NCBI GenBank assembly: GCA_015486915.1
Contig: WFQS01000263.1
Span: 1-6,079, forward strand
Direction of reading: 5' to 3'
Origin: Desulfobacteraceae bacterium
GTDB taxonomy: Bacteria; Desulfobacterota; Desulfobacteria; Desulfobacterales; Desulfobacteraceae
Length of the DNA: 6,079 bases
Shown here: in pieces, positions 1 to 6,036 of the stretch
Layout of the letters: every line of letters begins with the position of its first letter
Numbering within the stretch: the first letter of the stretch is position 1
The notes under the pieces: model-generated
What the model saw: only the letters and a program-made list of their open reading frames with translations
Databases searched by the model: none
What the model was told of the DNA's origin: nothing
Program-made: the position numbers and the translations under genes

Positions 1-1
1 A

Positions 2-34
2 CCTGACTTTTATAAAAAAAAGACGAGAAATTAA
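2..34 (+). CDS. Possible C-terminal tail of an upstream gene (partial)
   Basis: Reading from base 2, ten sense codons (PDFYKKKTRN) precede a TAA at 32-34. A basic tail followed by a terminator-like hairpin at 108-154 would fit the end of a plus-strand gene lying outside the window. The stretch is too short to judge coding character, and no family can be named. If it is real, it could be a regulator or the missing outer-membrane channel of the efflux system, but nothing seen here decides between them. Confidence 0.18.
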   Translation, partial: PDFYKKKTRN

Positions 35-107
35 TTCGTTTACCGGCTTCGCGCCTTTGATCCTCAATTTTTTGTCCATGGTTATGGATTGTCATCCCTT
101 ATCACTG

Positions 108-154
108 AAAGGCAATGTATTTTGTGCTTTCATTGACAAACAATGCCTTTTTTT
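108..154 (+). terminator. Hairpin plus T-run, terminator-like
   Basis: AAAGGCA (108-114) pairs with TGCCTTT (144-150). After one A-A mismatch, TGT (116-118) pairs with ACA (140-142). The loop is 21 nt. The stem runs directly into seven Ts (148-154), as in an intrinsic terminator. It would end transcription from the gene upstream of the window, or act as an attenuator ahead of the efflux operon. A second, exclusive fold is possible: CATTG (131-135) with CAATG (141-145). The long loop and modest stem make this tentative. Confidence 0.35.
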
Positions 155-159
155 ATATT
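133..159 (+). promoter_or_regulatory. Candidate sigma-70-type promoter of the efflux operon
   Basis: A perfect TTGACA -35 hexamer lies at 133-138 and a TATATT (five of six to TATAAT) at 154-159, about 35 nt before the ATG at 195. The spacing is 15 bp, shorter than the preferred 17. The -35 box sits inside the loop of the terminator-like hairpin and the -10 box overlaps its T-run, so the two readings share the same bases. It is the only good hexamer pair noticed upstream of the operon. Confidence 0.3.
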
Positions 160-194
160 TACATCACAAAAAAAATATTTTTGGAAAATAAATC

Positions 195-1382
195 ATGGAA
201 GAAAACAATAAAAAATCCCGGGGAAAACTTTTTGCCGCTGTTCTTTTAATCATACTGGCAATTGCCATTATTCTTGTAACGATTCGTTTTGTCCGTCACA
301 GGATCGCCTATGCTGTTACCGATGCTGTGTTTGTTAAAACTGATACACTCACCGCCATAGGTTTTAACAGGGTAAACGGCCGGGTTCTGACCATCACCAA
401 AAAAAACGGTGACCCGGTTAACAAAAATGAAATTCTTGCCAGAATAGATGATACAAACTACCGTCTTGCTGTTGAACAGCTTTCTGCAAACCTTGCAGCA
501 AAAGAAAAAGAACTCCAGGTAAAGAGAATCTTTCTGCAGAGGATAAAAAAGGAAACGATTCTTGATAAAGAAATTGCAGTCTTAAATGTTGAAGAATTAA
601 AAAAGCGGAAAGATGCCTTAAAAGCCGGAGTCGAGGCTGTTCAGGTCGAAGTTGAACAGCTTGTCAGGGACAACAGGCGTTATAAAAATCTCGTGACCAC
701 AAGGGCAGTCTCCCACAGTAAAGCTGAAGATATCCATACCCGTTTAAGGGCAAAGCAGCTTGATAAAAAGGCACTTATTGAAAAAAAAGATGCCATTGGT
801 GCATCAATTGCCACGGCCCGCCGCCGTGTGGAACTGGCCGAAGTTAAAAAAATGCATGTCATGGAAACCGAAAAAGAGATTGAGGTTCTTGAAGAAAAAA
901 TCAAGGGTACAAGCGCAGAATTAAAAAATGCTGAAAATGATTTGAAACAATGTATATTAAGAAGCCCTCTTACGGGCAGGGTTGCGAGACGATTTATAAC
1001 CCCCGGAACTATTGTTTCACCCCAAAAGGTGGCTTTTGCCCTGATCGATCCTGAAAATATTTATATCATTGCCCTGCTTGAGGAACAGAAACTTGCCGGT
1101 GTTGAACCCGGAGCAGTGGCTGATATCACCATTGATGCATATCCTGATTTAACCTATAAGGGCAGGGTTGAAAAAATCATGCCTGCTTCTGCAGCAACTT
1201 TTGCCCTTGCCCCGCGTGATATTTCCGCCGGTGAATTTACCAAGGTTTCCCAGCGCATACCGGTGAGGATAATGATTACAAAAGGAGATATAAGCCTGTT
1301 AAAGGTTGGAATGGGCGGAGAGGTGGAGATCAAAAGACACAATGATTCTGAAGCAGAGTCGCAAAATAAAGGCCTCAAATGA
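195..1382 (+). CDS. HlyD/EmrA-family membrane fusion protein (efflux periplasmic adaptor)
   Basis: The 395-residue protein is the periplasmic adaptor of a tripartite efflux pump, linking the MFS protein encoded next to an outer-membrane channel. Seen in the sequence: a basic N-terminus, then one membrane segment at about 12-31; a first half lipoyl-like motif at about 58-87 ending in ARIDD; a long, Lys/Glu/Leu-rich coiled-coil hairpin at about 91-250; the second lipoyl half at about 255-285 (LRSPLTGRV, then TPGTIV); and a beta-barrel region to about 378. The segment GEFTKVSQRIPVRI at 346-359 matches the conserved EmrA signature around (V/T)KVxQRxPVRI. Length is close to that of E. coli EmrA (about 390). 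An in-frame TAA at 189-191 makes ATG 195 the first possible ATG start. The Shine-Dalgarno is weak (GGA at 183-185). Its TGA overlaps the next start in ATGA. The EmrA-type assignment is secure; the exported substrate is unknown. Confidence 0.93.
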   Translation: MEENNKKSRGKLFAAVLLIILAIAIILVTIRFVRHRIAYAVTDAVFVKTDTLTAIGFNRVNGRVLTITKKNGDPVNKNEILARIDDTNYRLAVEQLSANLAAKEKELQVKRIFLQRIKKETILDKEIAVLNVEELKKRKDALKAGVEAVQVEVEQLVRDNRRYKNLVTTRAVSHSKAEDIHTRLRAKQLDKKALIEKKDAIGASIATARRRVELAEVKKMHVMETEKEIEVLEEKIKGTSAELKNAENDLKQCILRSPLTGRVARRFITPGTIVSPQKVAFALIDPENIYIIALLEEQKLAGVEPGAVADITIDAYPDLTYKGRVEKIMPASAATFALAPRDISAGEFTKVSQRIPVRIMITKGDISLLKVGMGGEVEIKRHNDSEAESQNKGLK

Positions 1383-2977
1383 GTACAGCCAGGGAAAACA
1401 ATGGCGAAATCCCTGTCTATGATATGATCTCAAAGGGATATAGAGCCTTTCTCACCATTATTGTCATGCTCGGGGCCTTTATGGCCATTCTTGACACAAC
1501 TGTGGTGGATGTGGTTATTCCCAAAATGATGGGGCCTCTTTCCACAGATCTCTACGGTGTACAATGGGTTATAACTGCCTATATGATTGCAGCAGCGGTT
1601 GGATTGCTTTTAACCCACAGTCTCGTTAAAGTTGCAGGACTGAAAAATGTGTTTTTAACGGGACTTGTTCTCTTTACTTCTGCAAGTGTTCTATGCGGTT
1701 CTGCAACCTCATTGCAGCAGATGATAGGATCGCGTGTGATGCAGGGCATGGGGGAGGCGTTTATAATGGCCAGTGCACAGACCATTCTTTTCTCCCTTTA
1801 TCCTCCTGAAAAGCACGGTCTCGCCATGGGTATATATGCCATGGGCGTAAGTTTTGCCCCTTCCCTCGGACCCACGGTGGGGGGCTGGATTACTGAACAC
1901 CTTGCATGGCGCTGGGTGTTTTATATAAACCTGCCCACCGGTATCCTGAACTTTGTGGCAGCCATTTTTTTTCTTCCGGTCATTGTCCGACATCGTGAAA
2001 AACTGCATTTCAATTTTATCAGCTATTTTTTTATTGCCACTTTTACCATTTCACTGCTCATACTGCTCTCCAAAGGACAGCAGTTGGGATGGGGACAGTC
2101 AAATCTTATCGTGATTCTCGGATCCGTTGCGTTTATCGCCCTTATTTTTTATGTTTTATCTGAGATGTTCAGTATCCGTCCCTTAATTGATATGAATATT
2201 TTTAAAATCCGGGAATACACCCTGTCCATGGGTTTTTATTTCCTTGTAATGGGACTTTCCATCTACCAGATATTTTATCTTCTACCCCTGTACTATGAGA
2301 CCTTAAAGCATCTCGGAACTTTTGCAACGGGCATACACATGCTTACATTTGCAATATTTATTGCCATTTTATCCCCCGGAGCCGGAATTCTAAGTGACCG
2401 CTTCGGCCCCACTTCAGTTCTTGTTGTCAGCACTCTCATCTATCTTGTCACAAGTTTTTACCTTATACCTTCACTGAATTACTATACACCCTCGGTGAGG
2501 GCTGCCATCATTACAATTCCCCTTGGCGTTTCACTGGGTTCTTTTTTTGCCCCTGTTTCAGCCCAGGCTCTTGGAAAACTCGGTCCGTATACATCCCAGG
2601 GTGTCAGTATCATGCATTATCTGCGTTTTCTCGGTGGCTCTCTTGGAACGGCAATGGCAACCAACACCCTTGAGATGAGACATGCAGTTCATTATGAGGG
2701 AATTTCCGCTCTGCAGAATCATGGATATGTTAACGGGTTTATCACACAGGCTGCAAATCATATGTCCGGATTCATGCCGGTTGATCTTGCCGTGGCAAGG
2801 GCTCATGGCCTTCTTGTACGGGTACAGAGTGTCAAGGCTCTCAGTCTGTCATTTCAGGATACCTTCCGCCACACTTCTTTTTTCGGCGCCTTTGGCAGTA
2901 TTTTTCTCATACTTATGATAATAGATGGAAGACGGACCAAAAAAATAATGTTGATGAAAAGGAAGAGAAAATTATGA
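1379..2977 (+). CDS. DHA2-family (EmrB/QacA-type) MFS efflux transporter, 14 helices
   Basis: The 532-residue inner-membrane protein is predicted to be a drug/proton antiporter working with the adaptor encoded just upstream. Visible motifs are: LDTTVVDVVIP at 38-48, the DHA2 signature at the end of helix 1; RVMQGMG at 119-125 (motif B, with the Arg linked to proton coupling); and GVSFAPSLGPTVGG at 156-169 (antiporter motif C). In the second half, GILSDRFG at 336-343 resembles motif A. The usual first-half motif A is degenerate (LTHSLVKVAGLKN, 78-90), lacking the expected Gly and Asp. Around 412-433 lies the typical EmrB segment RFLGGSLGTAMA, then a large extracytoplasmic loop (about 434-498) before the last helix and a very basic C-terminus. 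AAAGG at 1368-1372 is the likely ribosome binding site. The start overlaps the adaptor stop, and its own stop overlaps the oxidase start, both as ATGA. The family call is firm; the substrate is unknown. Confidence 0.94.
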   Translation: MSTARENNGEIPVYDMISKGYRAFLTIIVMLGAFMAILDTTVVDVVIPKMMGPLSTDLYGVQWVITAYMIAAAVGLLLTHSLVKVAGLKNVFLTGLVLFTSASVLCGSATSLQQMIGSRVMQGMGEAFIMASAQTILFSLYPPEKHGLAMGIYAMGVSFAPSLGPTVGGWITEHLAWRWVFYINLPTGILNFVAAIFFLPVIVRHREKLHFNFISYFFIATFTISLLILLSKGQQLGWGQSNLIVILGSVAFIALIFYVLSEMFSIRPLIDMNIFKIREYTLSMGFYFLVMGLSIYQIFYLLPLYYETLKHLGTFATGIHMLTFAIFIAILSPGAGILSDRFGPTSVLVVSTLIYLVTSFYLIPSLNYYTPSVRAAIITIPLGVSLGSFFAPVSAQALGKLGPYTSQGVSIMHYLRFLGGSLGTAMATNTLEMRHAVHYEGISALQNHGYVNGFITQAANHMSGFMPVDLAVARAHGLLVRVQSVKALSLSFQDTFRHTSFFGAFGSIFLILMIIDGRRTKKIMLMKRKRKL

Positions 2978-3993
2978 AAGAGATCTATGCTAATGCCAGA
3001 AAATTAATGAAGGGATACTGCAGGGTATGCAGGGAATGCAACGGGGATGCATGTGTGGGAGAAGTCCCGGGTATGGGCGGACTTGGAACGGCATCATCGT
3101 TTAAAGCAAACATTTATGCACTGAAAAAAATTCAGTTTAACATGCGTCTTGTCCATGATGTCGTTGAACCTGATACAAGTGTTTCGATCCTTGGGAAAAA
3201 ACTTTTACTACCTGTACTTGCAGCCCCCATTGGCGGAGTATCGTTCAATATGGGGGACTGCATATCCGAAGAGGACTATATAAAATCCATCATCTTCGGA
3301 TGCCGGGCAAAGGGAATTATCGGATGCACTGGAGATGGAGTCCCTGATTTTATCCATGAAACAGGTCTGAGTGTGATAAAGCAGGCCGATGGCCATGGAA
3401 TACCGTTTATCAAACCATGGGAGGATAAAGAGCTTTTTGAGAAACTGGATAAGGTCAGAAACAGCAAGGCCGATATCATGGGAATTGATATTGACGCTGC
3501 AGGTTTGATCACTTTAAGGAAGATGGGAAGACCGGTCACCCCCAAAACCGTTGAAAAATTAGCACAGATCATCAAAAGTGTTTCTGCCAAATTTATCCTT
3601 AAGGGAATTATGACCGTTGAAGATGCCGTGTCTGCTGTGGATGCAGGTGCCCATGCCATTGTCGTTTCCAACCACGGCGGAAGAGTTCTGGACTATACCC
3701 CGGGTGTGGCAGATGTGCTGCCCGGTATATCCGATGCCGTCAAAGGAAAAATTACAATTCTTGCCGATGGTGGTGTGAGAACCGGCGGGGACGTTTTAAA
3801 ACTCATTGCACTCGGGGCTGATGCAGTGATGATTGGACGTCCATTTTCCATTGCAGCTGTCGGCGGTTTTCAGGAAGGCGTTGAAAAATACATTGATAAA
3901 ATCAAAACAGAGCTTGAGCAGGCAATGGTTCTAACGGGTGTGCCTTCAATTGCAGATGTTTCAGGGGATATTTTATATTTTAAGAAAAGGTAA
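2974..3993 (+). CDS. FMN-dependent alpha-hydroxy-acid oxidizing protein with N-terminal Cys cluster
   Basis: The 339-residue cytoplasmic protein is a TIM-barrel flavoenzyme of the glycolate oxidase/L-lactate dehydrogenase family, which oxidises 2-hydroxy acids to 2-oxo acids using FMN. The catalytic signature SNHGGRVLD is at 232-240, with His234 the expected base and Arg237 the expected carboxylate ligand. LKG at 209-211 carries the Lys expected near the flavin. DGGVRTGGD (265-273) and IGRP (287-290) form the FMN phosphate site. At about 340 residues it is shorter than classical members (about 360-380). A distinctive N-terminal segment has Cys16, Cys19, Cys22 and Cys27, followed by GEVPGMGG; I recall a similar cysteine segment in homologues from anaerobes. 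It could bind metal or an iron-sulfur cluster, though this is inference. GGAAGAG at 2961-2967 is a good ribosome binding site. Related FMN folds (isopentenyl diphosphate isomerase type 2, MftD) are less likely given the SNHGGR motif, though MftD also belongs to this broad family. The substrate is not readable. Confidence 0.88.
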   Translation: MKEIYANARKLMKGYCRVCRECNGDACVGEVPGMGGLGTASSFKANIYALKKIQFNMRLVHDVVEPDTSVSILGKKLLLPVLAAPIGGVSFNMGDCISEEDYIKSIIFGCRAKGIIGCTGDGVPDFIHETGLSVIKQADGHGIPFIKPWEDKELFEKLDKVRNSKADIMGIDIDAAGLITLRKMGRPVTPKTVEKLAQIIKSVSAKFILKGIMTVEDAVSAVDAGAHAIVVSNHGGRVLDYTPGVADVLPGISDAVKGKITILADGGVRTGGDVLKLIALGADAVMIGRPFSIAAVGGFQEGVEKYIDKIKTELEQAMVLTGVPSIADVSGDILYFKKR

Positions 3994-3996
3994 TTA

Positions 3997-5259
3997 ATGG
4001 AAAATTATACTCTGATCAAAAACGGCTTGATTCTTACAATGGAAAAGGAGCCATTTTCCATTGAAAAAGGCTGTATCATTATAAAAGACGCTTTGATCGA
4101 TTTTGTCGGCAGATACGACAGAATGCCTGAAAAATATGCTGTTGTTTCAAATATGAATATAATTGATGCCTCCAATTGTATTGTGATGCCCGGACTTGTA
4201 AATTGTCATACTCATCTTCCAATGTCCATGTTCAGGGGGCTTGCAGATGATCTGCCCCTTGAAAAATGGCTGAATGAACATATCTTTCCTGCAGAAGCAA
4301 AAGAGGTTAATCCTGAATCTGTTGAAAAATGGTCATTTCTTTCCTGCAGGGAACTCCTTTTGTCCGGTACAACAACATGCTGTGATGGATATTTTTATGA
4401 AAGAAAAGTGGCAGAAGCTGCCCTGTCGTCCGGTATAAGGGCTGTACTGGGGCAGGGCGTTATCGATTTTCCGGCACCGGGAGTGCCTGATCCATTAAAG
4501 AACATTGAAAATGCCGTTGATTTTGTTGAAACTCTATCCGATAAATCATCAAGGCTTTATCCATCCATTTTCTGTCATTCTCCTTATACATGCTCAAAGA
4601 AAACACTGCAGAAGGCAAAAAAGGCTGCAGATGCCGCTGACATCCTTTTCCAGATCCACGTGAGTGAAATAAAAAATGAAAAAAATATGATCCGGGAAAA
4701 TAAAGGCCTGTCTCCTGTCAGGTATCTGGATTCCATTGGTGTTCTTGATGAAAAAACTCTGCTTGTTCACTGCGTTTGGGTTGATGAAAAAGACATTGAA
4801 ATTATAAAAAAAAGCGGTGCCTCCATTGTCCATTGTGCAGAGAGCAATATGAAACTTGCATCTGGGATTGCACCTGTTACAAAATTTCTGAAAGCAGGCA
4901 TTCCAACAGGTCTTGGGACAGATGGGAGCGCAAGTAATAACAACCTTGATCTTTTTACGGAAATGGACATGGCAGCAAAGCTGCACAAGGCTGCTTTGTC
5001 AGATCCATGTGTTATGAAAGCAGAACAAATTCTTAAAATGGCAACAACAGGGGGGGCAGAGGCACTGGGACTTGATAAGATTACAGGTTCTCTAAGGTCC
5101 GGTAAAAAGGCAGATATCATTATAATTGATACTGAAACGCCGCATCTTGTTCCAATGTATAATCCCTGTTCAAGCCTTGTTTATTCAGCAAAGGGATCGG
5201 ATGTAAGGGATGTGATTGTTGACGGAAAGATTCTTGTGTCACATGGGGCTTTTTTATAA
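3997..5259 (+). CDS. Amidohydrolase, MTA/SAH deaminase-like (MtaD/SsnA/TrzN type)
   Basis: The 420-residue cytoplasmic, metal-dependent hydrolase belongs to the amidohydrolase superfamily branch that deaminates 5'-methylthioadenosine, S-adenosylhomocysteine and related purines or triazines. Metal ligands are visible: HTH at 71-73 after PGLVNC, His221 in IHVSE, and Asp309 in GLGTDGSASNN. Glu224 and His258 (LVHCVW) fit the catalytic acid/base positions of this family, and His194 (HSPYTCS) and HCAESNMKLASG (279-290) fit substrate-binding elements. GLADDLPLEKWL (81-92) is characteristic of the MtaD group. N-terminal (about 1-65) and C-terminal (about 365-420, ADIIIID) beta-sandwich segments flank the barrel. 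Length is normal and all key residues are present, so it should be active. It begins three bases after the oxidase stop, with only a weak AAGG (3987-3990) upstream, so coupled translation is likely. The true substrate could instead be another heterocycle; co-transcription with an oxidase and efflux pump makes plain SAH salvage uncertain. Confidence 0.9.
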   Translation: MENYTLIKNGLILTMEKEPFSIEKGCIIIKDALIDFVGRYDRMPEKYAVVSNMNIIDASNCIVMPGLVNCHTHLPMSMFRGLADDLPLEKWLNEHIFPAEAKEVNPESVEKWSFLSCRELLLSGTTTCCDGYFYERKVAEAALSSGIRAVLGQGVIDFPAPGVPDPLKNIENAVDFVETLSDKSSRLYPSIFCHSPYTCSKKTLQKAKKAADAADILFQIHVSEIKNEKNMIRENKGLSPVRYLDSIGVLDEKTLLVHCVWVDEKDIEIIKKSGASIVHCAESNMKLASGIAPVTKFLKAGIPTGLGTDGSASNNNLDLFTEMDMAAKLHKAALSDPCVMKAEQILKMATTGGAEALGLDKITGSLRSGKKADIIIIDTETPHLVPMYNPCSSLVYSAKGSDVRDVIVDGKILVSHGAFL

Positions 5260-5359
5260 CGGCCATGAGGCCGGGCTGAACTGCGCTTCTGTACCTCTCA
5301 ATGAACATAAAGAGCATGTTACTTTTATTAGAAATGAGCTTTTTCTCATAAACGGCCAT
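5256..5359. repeat. Structured intergenic segment with repeated CGGCCAT ends
   Basis: The segment begins at the amidohydrolase stop codon. ATAACGGCCAT (5256-5266) recurs as ATAAACGGCCAT (5348-5359). The left end GGCCATGAG (5261-5269) is also an imperfect inverted repeat of CTCAT-AAAC-GGCC (5345-5357). Inside are three short hairpins: CGGCC-ATGA-GGCCG (5260-5273), AACAT-7nt-ATGTT (5304-5320), and ATGAG-6nt-CTCAT (5334-5349). None has a strong T-run, so it is not a clear terminator, although ACTTTTATTA follows the second hairpin on the plus strand. It may be a dispersed intergenic repeat or a 3' structured RNA end of the operon. Confidence 0.4.
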
Positions 5360-5390
5360 AAGTCTGATCCGATGACCCTGAGATAAAACC

Positions 5391-5482
5391 AGCCGGCAGA
5401 TTTTCATTGGGAACTTTAATTCAACGCAGGAACTCAACTTAAAAAATATACGAAGAAAATAAACAATTGAAAATTGCCGGCT
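5391..5482. repeat. Long inverted repeat between convergent genes (18-bp bulged stem)
   Basis: AGCCGGCA (5391-5398) pairs with TGCCGGCT (5475-5482). Past one bulged G (5399), ATTTTCA (5400-5406) pairs with TGAAAAT (5468-5474). Past a bulged T (5467), TTG (5407-5409) pairs with CAA (5464-5466). This gives 18 base pairs with two single-base bulges and a 54-nt AT-rich loop. On the minus strand the stem starts 12 nt after the stop of the 108-residue gene and is followed by GGTTTTATC, so it may stabilise or end that transcript. It also lies downstream of the plus-strand operon. No target-site duplication is evident at its edges. Confidence 0.6.
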
Positions 5483-5494
5483 CAAATTTATTAA

Positions 5495-5821
5495 TCAGTG
5501 TCCGCCTCTTCCGGAGATACCTCTTCCTGCAAGTGGATTATACAATTTAGTAATTGCAAATTTCATTACATCAAGAGATTTCATTTCCAGGATGATGTTT
5601 AATAATGTTGTCGCTCCGTCATCGGGGAGTACACAGGTATTATCTTCACAAACGGTCAGGTCTGCAAAACCCTTTCCAAGTTTCTTTTTATCTTTTTTGG
5701 TTATACTGACCTGAACTGCTTTTTTACCATCTATTTCCTTGACTTCATCTCCAAGACCAACTTCTTCAATTTTTTTAACTGCATCATCGTCCAAAAACAG
5801 ATTAATGTAAAAATCCGTCAT
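5495..5821 (-). CDS. Hypothetical 108-residue protein with Gly/Arg/His-rich C-terminus
   Basis: I do not recognise this protein. It is well supported as a gene: ATG at 5821-5819 is preceded by AGGAGGA (5837-5831) at a 9-nt spacing, the best ribosome binding site in the window. The sequence opens with MTDFYINLFLDDDAVKKIEE, is rich in Asp, Glu and Lys, and has no signal peptide or membrane helix. A very basic patch TKKDKKKLGK spans 41-50. Two cysteines (Cys58, Cys63) are four residues apart in the centre. An aliphatic, probably helical segment at about 70-93 is followed by NPLAGRGISGRGGH at 95-108, where GRG/GRGG repeats end in His. It is probably a cytoplasmic small globular protein with a flexible tail. 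It is transcribed toward the efflux operon, so it has its own promoter. A modified-peptide precursor is conceivable, but no maturation enzyme is visible. Confidence 0.8.
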   Translation of the reverse strand: MTDFYINLFLDDDAVKKIEEVGLGDEVKEIDGKKAVQVSITKKDKKKLGKGFADLTVCEDNTCVLPDDGATTLLNIILEMKSLDVMKFAITKLYNPLAGRGISGRGGH

Positions 5822-5830
5822 AATAAAATA

Positions 5831-5837
5831 TCCTCCT
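5831..5837 (-). promoter_or_regulatory. Strong Shine-Dalgarno of the 108-residue gene
   Basis: On the minus strand AGGAGGA lies 9 nt before the ATG at 5821-5819. It is a near-perfect anti-16S match, in contrast to the weak sites in the plus-strand operon, and it fixes the start codon of this gene. It predicts efficient translation whenever the transcript is made. Confidence 0.8.
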
Positions 5838-5856
5838 GTAAAAATAATTAAACAAG

Positions 5857-5881
5857 AAGGGAACCATTAAAAAGTACCCTT
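5857..5881 (-). terminator. Terminator- or attenuator-like hairpin upstream of the 108-residue gene
   Basis: Reading the minus strand, AAGGG (5881-5877) pairs with CCCTT (5861-5857). After one T-T mismatch, AC pairs with GT. The loop is 9 nt. It is followed by the U-rich CTTGTTTAATTATTTTT. The stop codon of a tiny upstream reading frame (TAA, 5869-5867) falls in the loop. The hairpin lies about 20 nt before the Shine-Dalgarno of the 108-residue gene, so it could end an upstream transcript or control read-through. The stem is short and the T-tract is interrupted. Confidence 0.3.
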
Positions 5882-5944
5882 ACCTTCCTCAATATCCTGG
5901 CTTTTCCCAGTAACAGCTGCGGCAGATAAAACTGCTGCAACCAA
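5867..5944 (-). CDS. Tiny Ala/Val-rich reading frame: leader peptide or gene remnant
   Basis: From a TTG at 5944-5942 the minus strand reads 25 residues to TAA at 5869-5867: an Ala/Val/Leu-rich stretch (VAAVLSAAAVTGK) followed by a polar SQDIEEGKGTF tail. The composition looks like real coding sequence, resembling the end of a signal peptide plus a short mature part. There is no ATG in this frame; TGA at 5953-5951 closes it upstream. In another frame, ATG at 5984-5982 reads MQKQFIFKI before TGA, a plausible basic signal-peptide start. Joining the two needs a frameshift plus loss of the TGA. It may be a decayed small secreted-protein gene, or a leader peptide ending in the hairpin at 5857-5881. 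No clear ribosome binding site precedes the TTG. Confidence 0.3.
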   Translation of the reverse strand: MVAAVLSAAAVTGKSQDIEEGKGTF

Positions 5945-6036
5945 AAATGATCACTCAAATTTTAAAAATAAATTGTTTCTGCATGGGTTTTATCACTCTG
6001 GTACAAATACATTTCAGCAAATTTTGTGTTTGAATT

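Noticed and set aside
3..191. Open plus-strand frame of 62 codons ending in TAA at 189-191, just before the adaptor gene.
   Set aside because: The translation is rich in Cys, Phe and His, shows no recognisable domain, and runs through the hairpin/T-run and AT-rich leader; it is more likely chance openness. Its stop usefully excludes an upstream extension of the adaptor gene.
3276..3671. Minus-strand frame of 131 codons inside the oxidase gene.
   Set aside because: It lies entirely opposite a gene with a complete catalytic motif set; it is an antisense shadow.
5050..5056. Run of seven Gs in the amidohydrolase gene, considered as a phase-variable tract.
   Set aside because: It encodes the expected TGGAEALG segment in frame and a single G7 run is weak evidence; contingency control is not otherwise suggested.
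4594..5120. Two long minus-strand frames opposite the amidohydrolase gene.
   Set aside because: They lie opposite the conserved His/Asp metal-ligand region, and their translations look like low-quality antisense sequence.
5120..5485. Minus-strand frame of 121 codons overlapping the end of the amidohydrolase gene and the intergenic region.
   Set aside because: About 140 bases are antisense to a well-supported gene and the rest is formed by the repeat-like segment and the 18-bp stem. No family resemblance is seen, and its repeated LMAV residues simply reflect the repeated GGCCAT DNA.
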